A DNA stretch of 42,834 bases from a virus: positions 1 through 42,834 of the IMG/VR virus record IMGVR_UViG_3300044608_000619; one strand, 5' to 3'. Of the stretch, positions 6,083 to 12,247 are shown piece by piece. A program made the position numbers and the translations under genes. The notes below the pieces were generated by a model that was not told where the DNA came from, ran no database searches, and saw only the letters and a program-made list of their open reading frames with translations. Position 1 is the stretch's first letter. The number at the start of each line of letters is the position of its first letter.

Positions 6083-6656
6083 GGCAGGCTGGCAGCCCCA
6101 TCTTCAGCCGATCCTCGACCGCCTTGACCGCAGCGGCGATCTTGAAGAGTTCCTCGGAGGTGGCGTTGCTCTTGATGCGGTTCGCCCGGTAGGAGACCAC
6201 CCACACGTTCCCCGGCACATAGCCCTTTGACGGGTCGATGCGGTCGAGTGTCGGCGAATCATCTGAGATTTTGCTGGCCCTGAAGTTGAGGATGACCCCG
6301 CTGATGGGGCATGTCTCACGCCGCGCAATTTCATCCTTCGTGATATTGAACTCGATGCCCTTGCTCTTGCAGCGATTCTTTGCAGAAGTGAGCATAAGGG
6401 CAAGCCTGTTCTCGAAGGATCCGAATCGGTTTTTCTCGTAGTAGAGTTGGGAGCGGGTCTTGCCGCCCTCAATGGTTTCGCTCATGTACCGCCTCATGCG
6501 CGCCCTCATTTTTTCACGGTTGTTCTCGTACCAGAGGCGAGCCTTTTCCCGATTCCGTTGCTTCTTTTTGTTGATCTCGTCCAGTTGGGCGGTAAGTTCC
6601 CCCAACTGCTGACGGAGGGCTTCTTCATTTGAGGTAGTCAGAGTTTCGGTGAGCAT
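6072..6656 (-). CDS. HNH-type endonuclease (homing-like)
   Basis: 194 residues from the ATG at 6656, which overlaps the RusA stop as TGATG. Residues about 20-60 are a basic coiled-coil-like helix (many K/R/E). The C-terminal half has C-P-I-S-G-V-I-L followed by T-L-D-R-I-D-P-S-K-G-Y-V-P-G-N-V-W-V-V, the core I recall from phage HNH-like nucleases in which the catalytic histidine position is replaced or displaced by D-R-I-D. A second gene with the same architecture lies at 39894-40409. Such free-standing nucleases typically behave as mobile (homing) genes; here it sits cleanly between RusA and an unknown gene. Confidence 0.65.
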   Translation of the reverse strand: MLTETLTTSNEEALRQQLGELTAQLDEINKKKQRNREKARLWYENNREKMRARMRRYMSETIEGGKTRSQLYYEKNRFGSFENRLALMLTSAKNRCKSKGIEFNITKDEIARRETCPISGVILNFRASKISDDSPTLDRIDPSKGYVPGNVWVVSYRANRIKSNATSEELFKIAAAVKAVEDRLKMGLPACHAE

Positions 6657-7009
6657 CAAAGCTTCTCCACGGTTATCTCTGCCCGAGGGTTGAGTTTGTC
6701 GAGCGCCCAGTAAAGGTGCTGCTCTTTGACTTGCCGATCATTCACGTAAATGCGCTCCTGCATCAGGTCGAAGATCAGCGATGCGTCGAGGTCGGGCCGC
6801 CTCGAAGCATAGTGGATTCGGATTTTTACGCGCAGGTCCCCGTCCATCAGCGGGTCGAGGACTGGACACTGCTTGGCGAATTCCTTGGCGTAGTTCAGAG
6901 CCTTCTCGCTCTTGATGAAGAACTTGCCGGTCCATCTGCGGGAGTTGGCCTTCGAGGCTGGTTCGCCGAGGACAACGAAATTAACAGTTGACGGTGCTTC
7001 AAGGTTCAT
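6656..7009 (-). CDS. RusA-family Holliday junction resolvase
   Basis: 117 residues from the ATG at 7009. The N-terminal strand FVVLGEPASKANSRR, the R-V-K-I-R-I-H-Y strand, and S-R-R-P-D-L-D-A-S-L-I-F-D-L-M-Q with a later N-D-R-Q-V-K-E match RusA: the conserved aspartates D72/D74-like (RRPDLD) and the N-D-R-Q-V segment form the metal site. RusA cuts four-way junctions formed during phage recombination and before packaging. Upstream in-frame codons lie across the divergent start region; I chose the ATG that keeps the standard N-terminus. The next gene on the other strand starts 15 bases away. Confidence 0.88.
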   Translation of the reverse strand: MNLEAPSTVNFVVLGEPASKANSRRWTGKFFIKSEKALNYAKEFAKQCPVLDPLMDGDLRVKIRIHYASRRPDLDASLIFDLMQERIYVNDRQVKEQHLYWALDKLNPRAEITVEKL

Positions 7010-7024
7010 GTATTGCGAACGTCC

Positions 7025-7936
7025 ATGAAGCTGACAAACAAGCACGGCGTCCCAGAGACAATCGTTCGAGCGGTGGCTGACGACGAGTATGACAAAGGCG
7101 ACTCCGTGCTATCGGTGACGCAAATCATCTCGCCACCACGGATAGTTGTACTTCAAAATCTAAACAAGGACAACCTAGAGTCGGATGTTATCGACAGGGT
7201 GCCGTCTTTGCTCGGCACAGCGGTCCACAAGATCATCGAGAAGGGGTCGAAGGACATACCGGGGCATATCGTCGAGGAGCGTCTGTACGCGGACGTTCTC
7301 GGATGGAGGATCTCTGGGGCCGTGGATTTGCAGATTGACAATTATGACGGAACATGGGCCATTAGAGATTATAAGGTCACCTCCGTCTACTCAGTCTTGA
7401 GCGATAAACCTGAATGGGAACAACAACTTAACTGTTATGCCTATCTGGCTGGCAAGTCCCATGGCCGCAATGTAACCAGCCTCAAGATTGTCGCAATCCT
7501 GCGGGATTGGCAACGCAAGCAAGCCGAAATCAAGGCAGACTATCCGCAGTCTCAGATCGTGATGGTTGACATCCCGGTGTGGACCCCGGAGGGGCAAGAG
7601 GCATATATCACCGAGCGCGTCGGGCTGCATCAGGCGGCACAAAAAGCTGTTGACACGGGTGAGCCGGTCGCATATTGTACGGATCAGGAGCGCTGGGTTC
7701 GTGGCGAATCATGGGCTCTCATGAAGGAGGGGCGCAAGAGCGCCGTAAAGCTATATGACAGCGAAGTCGAAGCAAACGAAGCCTTACGTGCCGCTGGAGA
7801 ATGTGGATCTGGACACTCTGTCGAACACAGACCCGGTTCAGCAATACGTTGCAAAGGAAATTACTGCCTCGTGTCAATGTGGTGCAGGCAATGGCAGGAA
7901 GAGCTTGGCGACAGCACTGGCGAAAGCACAGGCTGA
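7025..7936 (+). CDS. Cas4/RecB-like PD-(D/E)XK exonuclease with Cys cluster
   Basis: 303 residues from ATG 7025 (an in-frame TTG at 7013 is less likely because the family starts MKLTNKHG). Counting from that TTG, G-T-A-V-H at 68-72 is the helix motif with the active-site histidine, S-G-A-V-D105 and I-R-D119-Y-K121 are the nuclease acid and lysine. Cysteines at 222, 280, 285 and 291 (R-C-K-G-N-Y-C-x5-C) look like the 4Fe-4S cluster of Cas4/AddB-type nucleases. The enzyme would resect DNA ends to give single strands for the ERF annealing protein encoded next. The last 182 bases, which encode the cysteine cluster, overlap the ERF gene in another frame. Confidence 0.8.
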   Translation: MKLTNKHGVPETIVRAVADDEYDKGDSVLSVTQIISPPRIVVLQNLNKDNLESDVIDRVPSLLGTAVHKIIEKGSKDIPGHIVEERLYADVLGWRISGAVDLQIDNYDGTWAIRDYKVTSVYSVLSDKPEWEQQLNCYAYLAGKSHGRNVTSLKIVAILRDWQRKQAEIKADYPQSQIVMVDIPVWTPEGQEAYITERVGLHQAAQKAVDTGEPVAYCTDQERWVRGESWALMKEGRKSAVKLYDSEVEANEALRAAGECGSGHSVEHRPGSAIRCKGNYCLVSMWCRQWQEELGDSTGESTG

Positions 7937-8366
7937 GTGCCAGAACGTCACGATGAACAAGATCAACCCGCATTTTCGCAGCAAGTACGCGGATCTTGCG
8001 GCTGTGCGTGATGCGATCATCCCCGTGTTTAACAAGCACGGCCTCTCAATCATCCAAGCCCCGACAAGCGATCTCGTCGGCGGGTTTACACTTGAGACGC
8101 GGGTCATACACTCGTCTGGCTCGGAGATTATCTGGAACTTCCCCCTGCCGCCGGACACGTCGAAGATGCAGTCAATCGGATCTGCAATCTCGTATGCCCG
8201 GCGCTACACGCTGAGCGCCATTGCTGGTATCGCAAGTGAGGAGGACGACGATGGCAACGCGGCGACGAATACCAATGGTCGGGGATACTCCGGTGGTAAC
8301 AGTGCCGGTGGACAATCCCAAGGTAGAGGTGGACCTTCAAGCGAGACGGGAGGTATCACCCTCTGA
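7755..8366 (+). CDS. ERF-family single-strand annealing recombinase
   Basis: 203 residues. S-L-A-T-A-L-A-K-A-Q-A-E (about 50-61), I-N-P-H-F-R-S-K-Y-A-D-L-A-A-V (about 69-83), K-H-G-L-S-I-I-Q (about 93-100) and G-S-A-I-S-Y-A-R-R-Y-T-L (about 141-152) followed by E-E-D-D-D-G-N are hallmark ERF blocks. ERF proteins anneal complementary single strands in phage recombination. The tail (about 170-203) is Gly/Ser/Asn-rich and probably flexible. The start is uncertain: ATG 7755 lies deep in the nuclease gene with AAGGAGG rather far upstream; a GTG at 7803 with GGAG before it is an alternative. Either way the conserved core begins before the nuclease stop, so overlap is real. Confidence 0.85.
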   Translation: MTAKSKQTKPYVPLENVDLDTLSNTDPVQQYVAKEITASCQCGAGNGRKSLATALAKAQAECQNVTMNKINPHFRSKYADLAAVRDAIIPVFNKHGLSIIQAPTSDLVGGFTLETRVIHSSGSEIIWNFPLPPDTSKMQSIGSAISYARRYTLSAIAGIASEEDDDGNAATNTNGRGYSGGNSAGGQSQGRGGPSSETGGITL

Positions 8367-8571
8367 TTCGGGATTCGATTGGGACGCATGGTCGGGCCTT
8401 ATGATTGCCGCCCTGATCGTGCCGCGCTCGACGGATCATCTGGTGGACTACTGGAAGGCCAACGTCAATCTGCTTGATTGGGCCAAGAAGGTGAAGCCGG
8501 ATGTTTTTGAACGGATAAGGGCAGCGTTTTCTGCCCGGAAACTTGAACTCGAAGGAGGCCAAGATGGCTGA
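8251..8571 (+). CDS. Hypothetical protein overlapping ERF gene
   Basis: 106 residues from ATG 8251, which has GAGGAGG seven bases upstream inside the ERF codons for Glu-Glu-Asp. The N-terminal 40 residues (overlapping the ERF tail out of frame for 116 bases) are basic and Val/Pro-rich and look disordered. The C-terminal 60 residues are compact and helical (W-D-A-W-S-G-L, D-H-L-V-D-Y-W-K-A-N-V-N-L-L-D-W, ending in R-A-A-F-S-A-R-K-L-E-L). I recall similar small proteins beside ERF genes, without function. It may assist recombination. Confidence 0.55.
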   Translation: MATRRRIPMVGDTPVVTVPVDNPKVEVDLQARREVSPSDSGFDWDAWSGLMIAALIVPRSTDHLVDYWKANVNLLDWAKKVKPDVFERIRAAFSARKLELEGGQDG

Positions 8572-8824
8572 TTACGACAACAGGAACCGCTTCACGCTGT
8601 TCCGGAATAACCGAAAGCGAGACGGCAAGAAGGACCCGGACTTCAACGGCACCTTTACCGACGATAACAACGTCGAATACTGGATCAGTGCTTGGAGTAC
8701 GGCACCTAAGAACGGAGGAGAGAAGTTCCTCTCCGGCCTTGTCAAGCGCAAGGAGGCTGGTGGCACAGCCACGCGCCCAAAGGCAGCAGCAAACGCCGGG
8801 ATGGATGACGAAGTCCCGTTCTAA
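8564..8824 (+). CDS. DUF736-like small protein with SSB-type acidic tail
   Basis: 86 residues from ATG 8564, with GGAGG upstream inside the previous gene (8-base overlap). N-terminal blocks N-R-F-T-L-F-R-N-N-R-K and Y-W-I-S-A-W, and G-E-K-F-L-S-G-L-V-K resemble DUF736-like small beta proteins found near phage recombination genes. The last residues, MDDEVPF, match the acidic Asp/Phe tip of bacterial SSB proteins that recruits replication and repair enzymes. A single-stranded-DNA binding OB-like role alongside ERF and the nuclease is therefore likely but not proven. Confidence 0.6.
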   Translation: MADYDNRNRFTLFRNNRKRDGKKDPDFNGTFTDDNNVEYWISAWSTAPKNGGEKFLSGLVKRKEAGGTATRPKAAANAGMDDEVPF

Positions 8825-9007
8825 CGACTAGCTGCCGAACGGCAGAGCCGGTGGGGTTTCCTCCTTTCTCCCGCGACCGGCACCCCGATACGACCTCAGT
8901 GGAAGAACAGGAGAGGCTATAGTGGTAGTTGATTCTGTGTGGAGCCCCGCAATCTGAGGCGCTGCCCGCCCATAACGTGACGGCGGGCTTTTATTTTGGA
9001 GGAAGAT
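8825..9007 (+). promoter_or_regulatory. Structured intergenic leader before 9008 gene
   Basis: 183 gene-free bases with several stems: CTGCCG-AA-CGGCAG (8832-8845), GCCGGT with ACCGGC (8847-8852 with 8876-8881), CCTCAG with CTGAGG (8894-8899 with 8954-8959), then the terminator at 8964-8997 and the ribosome site GGAGGA just before ATG 9008. Hairpins followed by a terminator that ends only about ten bases before a ribosome site is the layout of an attenuator or riboswitch. It may equally be a plain terminator for the recombination genes plus a new promoter. I recognise no known riboswitch. Confidence 0.35.
8964..8997 (+). terminator. Intrinsic terminator or attenuator
   Basis: Perfect 7-base stem GCCCGCC (8964-8970) with GGCGGGC (8982-8988), 11-base loop, then CTTTTATTTT. 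It follows the ERF-SSB-like group and sits directly before the ribosome site of the 9008 gene. Confidence 0.8.
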
Positions 9008-9580
9008 ATGAAACTGGAACCACGCCTCGATCCTGATGAGATCGAGTTCTTCAAGAACTTCATGGCCGAGACAATGGCAGCCGACCCCGAAACGCAGATG
9101 ACAGAATGGGGCAGCGGCGGATCGACCTTGATGTTCCTGCCGTACTTTAACACCGGCAAGCTGGTGTCAATTGAACACAACCCCGACTGGTACGACAACG
9201 TATCTAAAGCCGTTGGCGAATCGGAGTTGCCCGAAGCCGTGCTGAACAACTTCACCTACTGCTACGAGCCTCCGATGGTGGACAAGCGGTTCTACGGTTA
9301 CGGGGTTCCATTCGAGGAGAACCCGTGCTTCGCGGCACGATACATCGACCCCGGCCTAAAATATACTAAGGTCTTCGAGTCAGACATATATTTTGTTGAC
9401 GGCATCTGCCGTGGCGCGGTGCTTGCCACCATCCAAGCGAAGGCCATGAAGCGAGACGCCGCAATCTTCATCCACGACTACTACGGCTACGAGGAACGTA
9501 TCCCATGGTACAAGTGGGCCTCCAACCTGTACAGCAGGGTGGTACAGGTCGGATCTACGCTTGCAAGGCTATATCTGTGA
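9008..9580 (+). CDS. Class I methyltransferase-like protein
   Basis: 190 residues from ATG 9008 with GGAGGA six bases upstream. E-W-G-S-G-G-S-T-L-M-F-L (about 35-47) resembles a glycine-rich cofactor loop, followed by L-V-S-I-E-H-N-P-D-W-Y (a strand ending in an acidic ribose-binding residue), Y-F-V-D-G-I-C-R-G-A (about 135-144) and A-I-F-I-H-D-Y-Y (about 156-163). This order fits a Rossmann-fold SAM-dependent methyltransferase, of a divergent type I recall from phage and cell-surface polysaccharide loci. The substrate is unknown. Its last base pair overlaps the next start as GTGA. Confidence 0.5.
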   Translation: MKLEPRLDPDEIEFFKNFMAETMAADPETQMTEWGSGGSTLMFLPYFNTGKLVSIEHNPDWYDNVSKAVGESELPEAVLNNFTYCYEPPMVDKRFYGYGVPFEENPCFAARYIDPGLKYTKVFESDIYFVDGICRGAVLATIQAKAMKRDAAIFIHDYYGYEERIPWYKWASNLYSRVVQVGSTLARLYL

Positions 9581-9825
9581 CTTGGGGTGATCACGATATC
9601 GAGATCGAGGCCATCGTTGAGAACAGCGATGGCAGCCTCACGGTGACGCTTAACATGGGCTTAGAGGCGCTAAAGACCTTCGCGGCACTCGGCGTTTACA
9701 CGACACTTCTGGACAAGGCTAAGGAGGCCGTGGCCGATGGATATCTTAACCCCAAAGGGGCAGAAGACAAGGGAACAGGAGAGGGAGGCGCTGACCCTCT
9801 TTCTGGAGACTTTCCCACGGTATAG
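9577..9825 (+). CDS. Small acidic protein, GTG start
   Basis: 82 residues from the GTG at 9577, which overlaps the previous TGA; AAGG lies nine bases upstream. The product begins as TWGDHDIEIEAIVENSDG, a strand-rich segment, then N-M-G-L-E-A-L-K-T-F-A-A-L-G-V and a helix. The pattern 'short beta hairpin, then L-x-M-x-x-E-A-L' is one I recall in small phage proteins without function. The C-terminal 25 residues are Gly/Asp-rich and overlap the next gene for 89 bases in another frame. Confidence 0.45.
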   Translation: MTWGDHDIEIEAIVENSDGSLTVTLNMGLEALKTFAALGVYTTLLDKAKEAVADGYLNPKGAEDKGTGEGGADPLSGDFPTV

Positions 9826-10219
9826 CTTCGTTGAGACCCCGAAGGACAAACCCTCAGACCTTGATGGGTTCGTGACAAGGGATGGCGTGATCATCTCCGG
9901 CGTCGAGGTTAAGTGCCGCAACATGACGGCGTCAGAGCTTCGCAACAAGTTTGACAACAGATGGTTGATCACCGCAGACAAGCTGGATAGGTGTGTAAAC
10001 ATCTGCCGATCCCTCTGTATTGACTTCCGGGGTTTTCTATATCTGGTGCCCGACAAGATGCTGATCGTGGTGCCGATCTTCTCCCACGAGAAAGGCTGGC
10101 TTACAGAGCCGATCTACGACTGGACTGAGACACAGGCCACTGTGAACGGCGGGATTGCCGAGCGCCTTAACGCCTACGTGGATGTCGGACATGCCACTTC
10201 AATCGTCGCGGCTGCGTAG
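9737..10219 (+). CDS. PD-(D/E)XK-like nuclease
   Basis: 160 residues. P-S-D-L-D-G-F (40-45), then G-V-E-V-K (55-59) within a strand pair, is the acidic and E-x-K core of PD-(D/E)XK nucleases. The following basic helix (ELRNKFDNRWLITADKLDRC) fits the helix that completes the active site. Length and fold order resemble small phage or Holliday-junction-type nucleases. AAGGAGG lies about nine bases before the ATG, inside the previous gene. It precedes an HNH protein, so the cluster may process recombination or packaging intermediates. Function is inference. Confidence 0.55.
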   Translation: MDILTPKGQKTREQEREALTLFLETFPRYSFVETPKDKPSDLDGFVTRDGVIISGVEVKCRNMTASELRNKFDNRWLITADKLDRCVNICRSLCIDFRGFLYLVPDKMLIVVPIFSHEKGWLTEPIYDWTETQATVNGGIAERLNAYVDVGHATSIVAAA

Positions 10220-10478
10220 CAAGAAACATCTCGCCCACGTTCGGAGCTTCGGGTGCTGCATCTGCAAGAACCCCGCAGCAGACGCCCACCACCTGAGATC
10301 CGAGGGCCATCTGGCTTCTGCGGCACTCAAGAACGGTGACGACTTCACGATACCCTTGTGCCGGAAACACCACGACGAGCTTCACGCTTTCGGGGACGAG
10401 AAATTATTTCTTGACTTGCACGGGATTGATGCTAAGGTGGTTCTCGCTCAAATGAAGGAGGGCAAAGATGACGTTTAA
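10191..10478 (+). CDS. HNH-type nuclease domain protein (DUF968-like)
   Basis: 95 residues from ATG 10191 (29-base overlap with the nuclease gene). C22/C25 in G-C-C-I-C, then A-D-A-H-H (31-34), K-N-G-D-D-F-T-I-P-L-C (48-57) and R-K-H-H-D-E-L-H-A-F-G (59-69) are the zinc and HNH elements of DUF968/NinG-like recombination nucleases, which cut branched DNA or act at packaging. All key Cys and His positions appear present. Its stop overlaps the start of the HD gene. Confidence 0.72.
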   Translation: MPLQSSRLRSKKHLAHVRSFGCCICKNPAADAHHLRSEGHLASAALKNGDDFTIPLCRKHHDELHAFGDEKLFLDLHGIDAKVVLAQMKEGKDDV

Positions 10479-11022
10479 GGTAAAGCTTCGAGAGAAGATT
10501 GAGTACGACGCCGCCGGGTCGTTCGCGCTGGAGCGGCACGGTGAGCAGGAGCATGGCTGCCTCAAGATCGGGGACCATCTTCGTGACGTTGTGGCCAACG
10601 TCCGCAAGCACTACGACCCGCATGTAAACAGCCGCAGCCCCGAGGAACTGATAGCTGCTGCTTGGCTGCACGACATCGTCGAGGACACCAGCACGGACCC
10701 CGAAGAGATCGCCAAGAGGTTCGGCGACTCGGTGGAGGAGGTCGTGTCCCTACTGACGGACAAGGCTGGCCGCAACCGGATGGAGCGTCACCTTCGCACG
10801 TACCACATGATCCGCCGCGACCCGGATGCCACGCTGATCAAGCTGTGTGATCGGCGGCACAATCACGAGAGGTCCATAAAGCACGGCGAACGCTACGCAG
10901 TTATGTACCGGGACGAATACGTTTACTTCAAGTTCGCCCTCTGGACGCCCCACAAGTTCAAGGCACTGTGGGAGGAACTGGACGATCAATACGAGCAGAT
11001 GAAGAGGATGCTGTCATGGTGA
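10468..11022 (+). CDS. HD-domain phosphohydrolase, MESH1/SpoT-like
   Basis: 184 residues, strong AGGAGG before the ATG. H37, then A-A-W-L-H68-D69-I-V-E-D73 and L-I-K-L-C-D128-R-R-H-N (124-132) form the HD-domain metal site with the E-D motif found in RelA/SpoT hydrolase domains and the stand-alone MESH1 enzymes. Between them, I-A-K-R-F-G-D-S-V-E-E-V-V-S-L-L-T-D matches the helix of the family. Full-length SpoT synthetase parts are absent. The likely reaction is removal of pyrophosphate from an alarmone such as ppGpp or a related nucleotide, which could lower host stringent or defence signalling; the substrate is not shown by the sequence. Confidence 0.78.
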   Translation: MTFKVKLREKIEYDAAGSFALERHGEQEHGCLKIGDHLRDVVANVRKHYDPHVNSRSPEELIAAAWLHDIVEDTSTDPEEIAKRFGDSVEEVVSLLTDKAGRNRMERHLRTYHMIRRDPDATLIKLCDRRHNHERSIKHGERYAVMYRDEYVYFKFALWTPHKFKALWEELDDQYEQMKRMLSW

Positions 11023-11489
11023 TGACGTATCTCGACGGCGGCTTGGTAAAAGATGTGTCCGAGCAGATTGATGTAAGCATCTCAAGGGCGGCCAAGGCTG
11101 TTGAATTTGTCCTACGGGATGTGGCAAAGAGGTTGGAGAGTGTCTCCAATGAAGAGGACAACCCGATAAAATCATCCGCAATGAAGGATGTTGCAAGGGT
11201 AGTCAGGAAACACGCACGACACACAGTGAATATCTTTAAGGAAAATGAAATGGCAGACCGCAACTACAAAAAGGAATACGAGGAATTTCACGCGACCCCG
11301 GAGCAGAAGAAGCGCCGCGCTCAACGTAACACCGCCCGCAAGAAGGCCATGGCCGCTGGCAAGGTCAAGAAGGGCGACGGCAAGGAAGTGGATCACATCG
11401 GGGCACCCCGCAAGGGATCTCTGGATGGTGTGCCGACGCAGGTGATCTCGAAGGAGGCCAACCGCTCTAAGCAGCCAAAGAGGAGCTAA
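11016..11489 (+). CDS. Two-part basic protein, possible fusion or nested genes
   Basis: 157 residues if the ATG at 11016 (overlapping the HD gene end) is used. Residues 1-78 are an HTH-like helical segment (V-S-E-Q-I-D-V-S-I-S-R-A-A-K-A-V-E-F-V). From residue 79 the sequence M-A-D-R-N-Y-K-K-E-Y-E-E-F-H starts what I know as a separate small phage protein family: it continues with a highly basic helix (Q-K-K-R-R-A-Q-R-N-T-A-R-K-K) and K-G-D-G-K-E-V-D-H-I. AAGGA lies seven bases before that internal ATG at 11250, so an independent 79-residue product is plausible. Function unknown; a nucleic-acid-binding role is likely from charge. Confidence 0.5.
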   Translation: MVMTYLDGGLVKDVSEQIDVSISRAAKAVEFVLRDVAKRLESVSNEEDNPIKSSAMKDVARVVRKHARHTVNIFKENEMADRNYKKEYEEFHATPEQKKRRAQRNTARKKAMAAGKVKKGDGKEVDHIGAPRKGSLDGVPTQVISKEANRSKQPKRS

Positions 11490-11491
11490 TT

Positions 11492-11764
11492 ATGTCAAAG
11501 ACAGGATATGGATATCGCTTTGCAAACCCCCTTCTCAGGCGCATCGACGGCGAAAGAAAGGGCAAAATTATCGGCAAAATGTACGCAAGCTTTGCTGACG
11601 GCGAGGGTGATGTGACCTTAGATGTTGCGATAGACGATGAGTCAGCTTTGTGGCGTGTCGATGTCCTCGGCGATATCATCAACCTTCTTCAGGCTGAATA
11701 CAAAAAAGCTTACGAAGAGATGATGACCGGATTCAACAAGATTCGGGAGGAAACTGCAAGGTGA
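11492..11764 (+). CDS. Hypothetical protein
   Basis: 90 residues, GAGGAG eight bases before ATG. Starts MSKTGYGYRFANPLLRR. The middle has alternating strand pattern (F-A-D-G-E-G-D-V-T-L-D-V-A-I-D-D-E-S-A-L-W-R-V-D-V) and the end is a charged helix (E-Y-K-K-A-Y-E-E-M-M-T-G-F-N-K-I-R-E-E). No family recognised. It lies in the plus-strand operon with regular spacing. Confidence 0.5.
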   Translation: MSKTGYGYRFANPLLRRIDGERKGKIIGKMYASFADGEGDVTLDVAIDDESALWRVDVLGDIINLLQAEYKKAYEEMMTGFNKIREETAR

Positions 11765-11794
11765 GCAAGCACGAAGAGTTTGACGGAGACACCA

Positions 11795-12247
11795 ATGACT
11801 GAGTGGGCAGAGAAGAATACGCTCCAGTGCGAGGTGGTTAAGATCGCCATGTCACAGGACAAGAACGGCCACATCCTCAAGCTGGCCATCCATCCCAATG
11901 ATCTGCCGAAGGATCTGGTCCTCGATCCTCTCGGATCCCGTTACGTGATGGTGCTTGCGCGTCTAAACGATCAGGACGAAGTCGTCCAGCCAAAGGAGAA
12001 GAGCGAAGGTGATAAGGCGGTGGATATTGCCGGTCTTCTGTGCCGTAATCCTAGGTTCGTTTCTTGGCTTGCTGATCGCGGTTACAGTCGTGATGAATCT
12101 CAGGCTGCCGCAGCAGATGCCCTTAGAGAATTTTGTGCCGTCAAATCCAGAGCCGAGTTGGCCACCAACGAGGACGCACGTCGCAAGTTCAACGTCCTGA
12201 AAAACGAGTTCGAGCTTGCCGTGAAGAAGGGGGAAGTGCCGAAATGA
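11795..12247 (+). CDS. Conserved phage protein of unknown function
   Basis: 150 residues from ATG 11795 with GGAGA seven bases upstream; an in-frame TTG slightly earlier is less likely. Residues 5-60 (N-T-L-Q-C-E-V-V-K-I-A-M-S-Q-D-K-N-G-H-I-L-K-L-A-I-H-P-N-D-L and L-D-P-L-G-S-R-Y-V-M-V-L-A-R) form a beta-rich domain that I recall from replication regions of alphaproteobacterial phages, without known role. The second half is a helical region rich in Ala and Arg/Glu. Its TGA overlaps the integrase ATG. Confidence 0.55.
   Translation: MTEWAEKNTLQCEVVKIAMSQDKNGHILKLAIHPNDLPKDLVLDPLGSRYVMVLARLNDQDEVVQPKEKSEGDKAVDIAGLLCRNPRFVSWLADRGYSRDESQAAAADALREFCAVKSRAELATNEDARRKFNVLKNEFELAVKKGEVPK

Noticed and set aside
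7013-7024. TTG start for the Cas4-like nuclease
   Set aside because: The ATG at 7025 gives the usual family N-terminus, and no ribosome site supports the TTG.
8944-8996. SAH or SAM riboswitch upstream of the methyltransferase-like gene
   Set aside because: Only a short GAGGCGCTGC stretch resembles the SAH core; the rest of the conserved sequence is missing.
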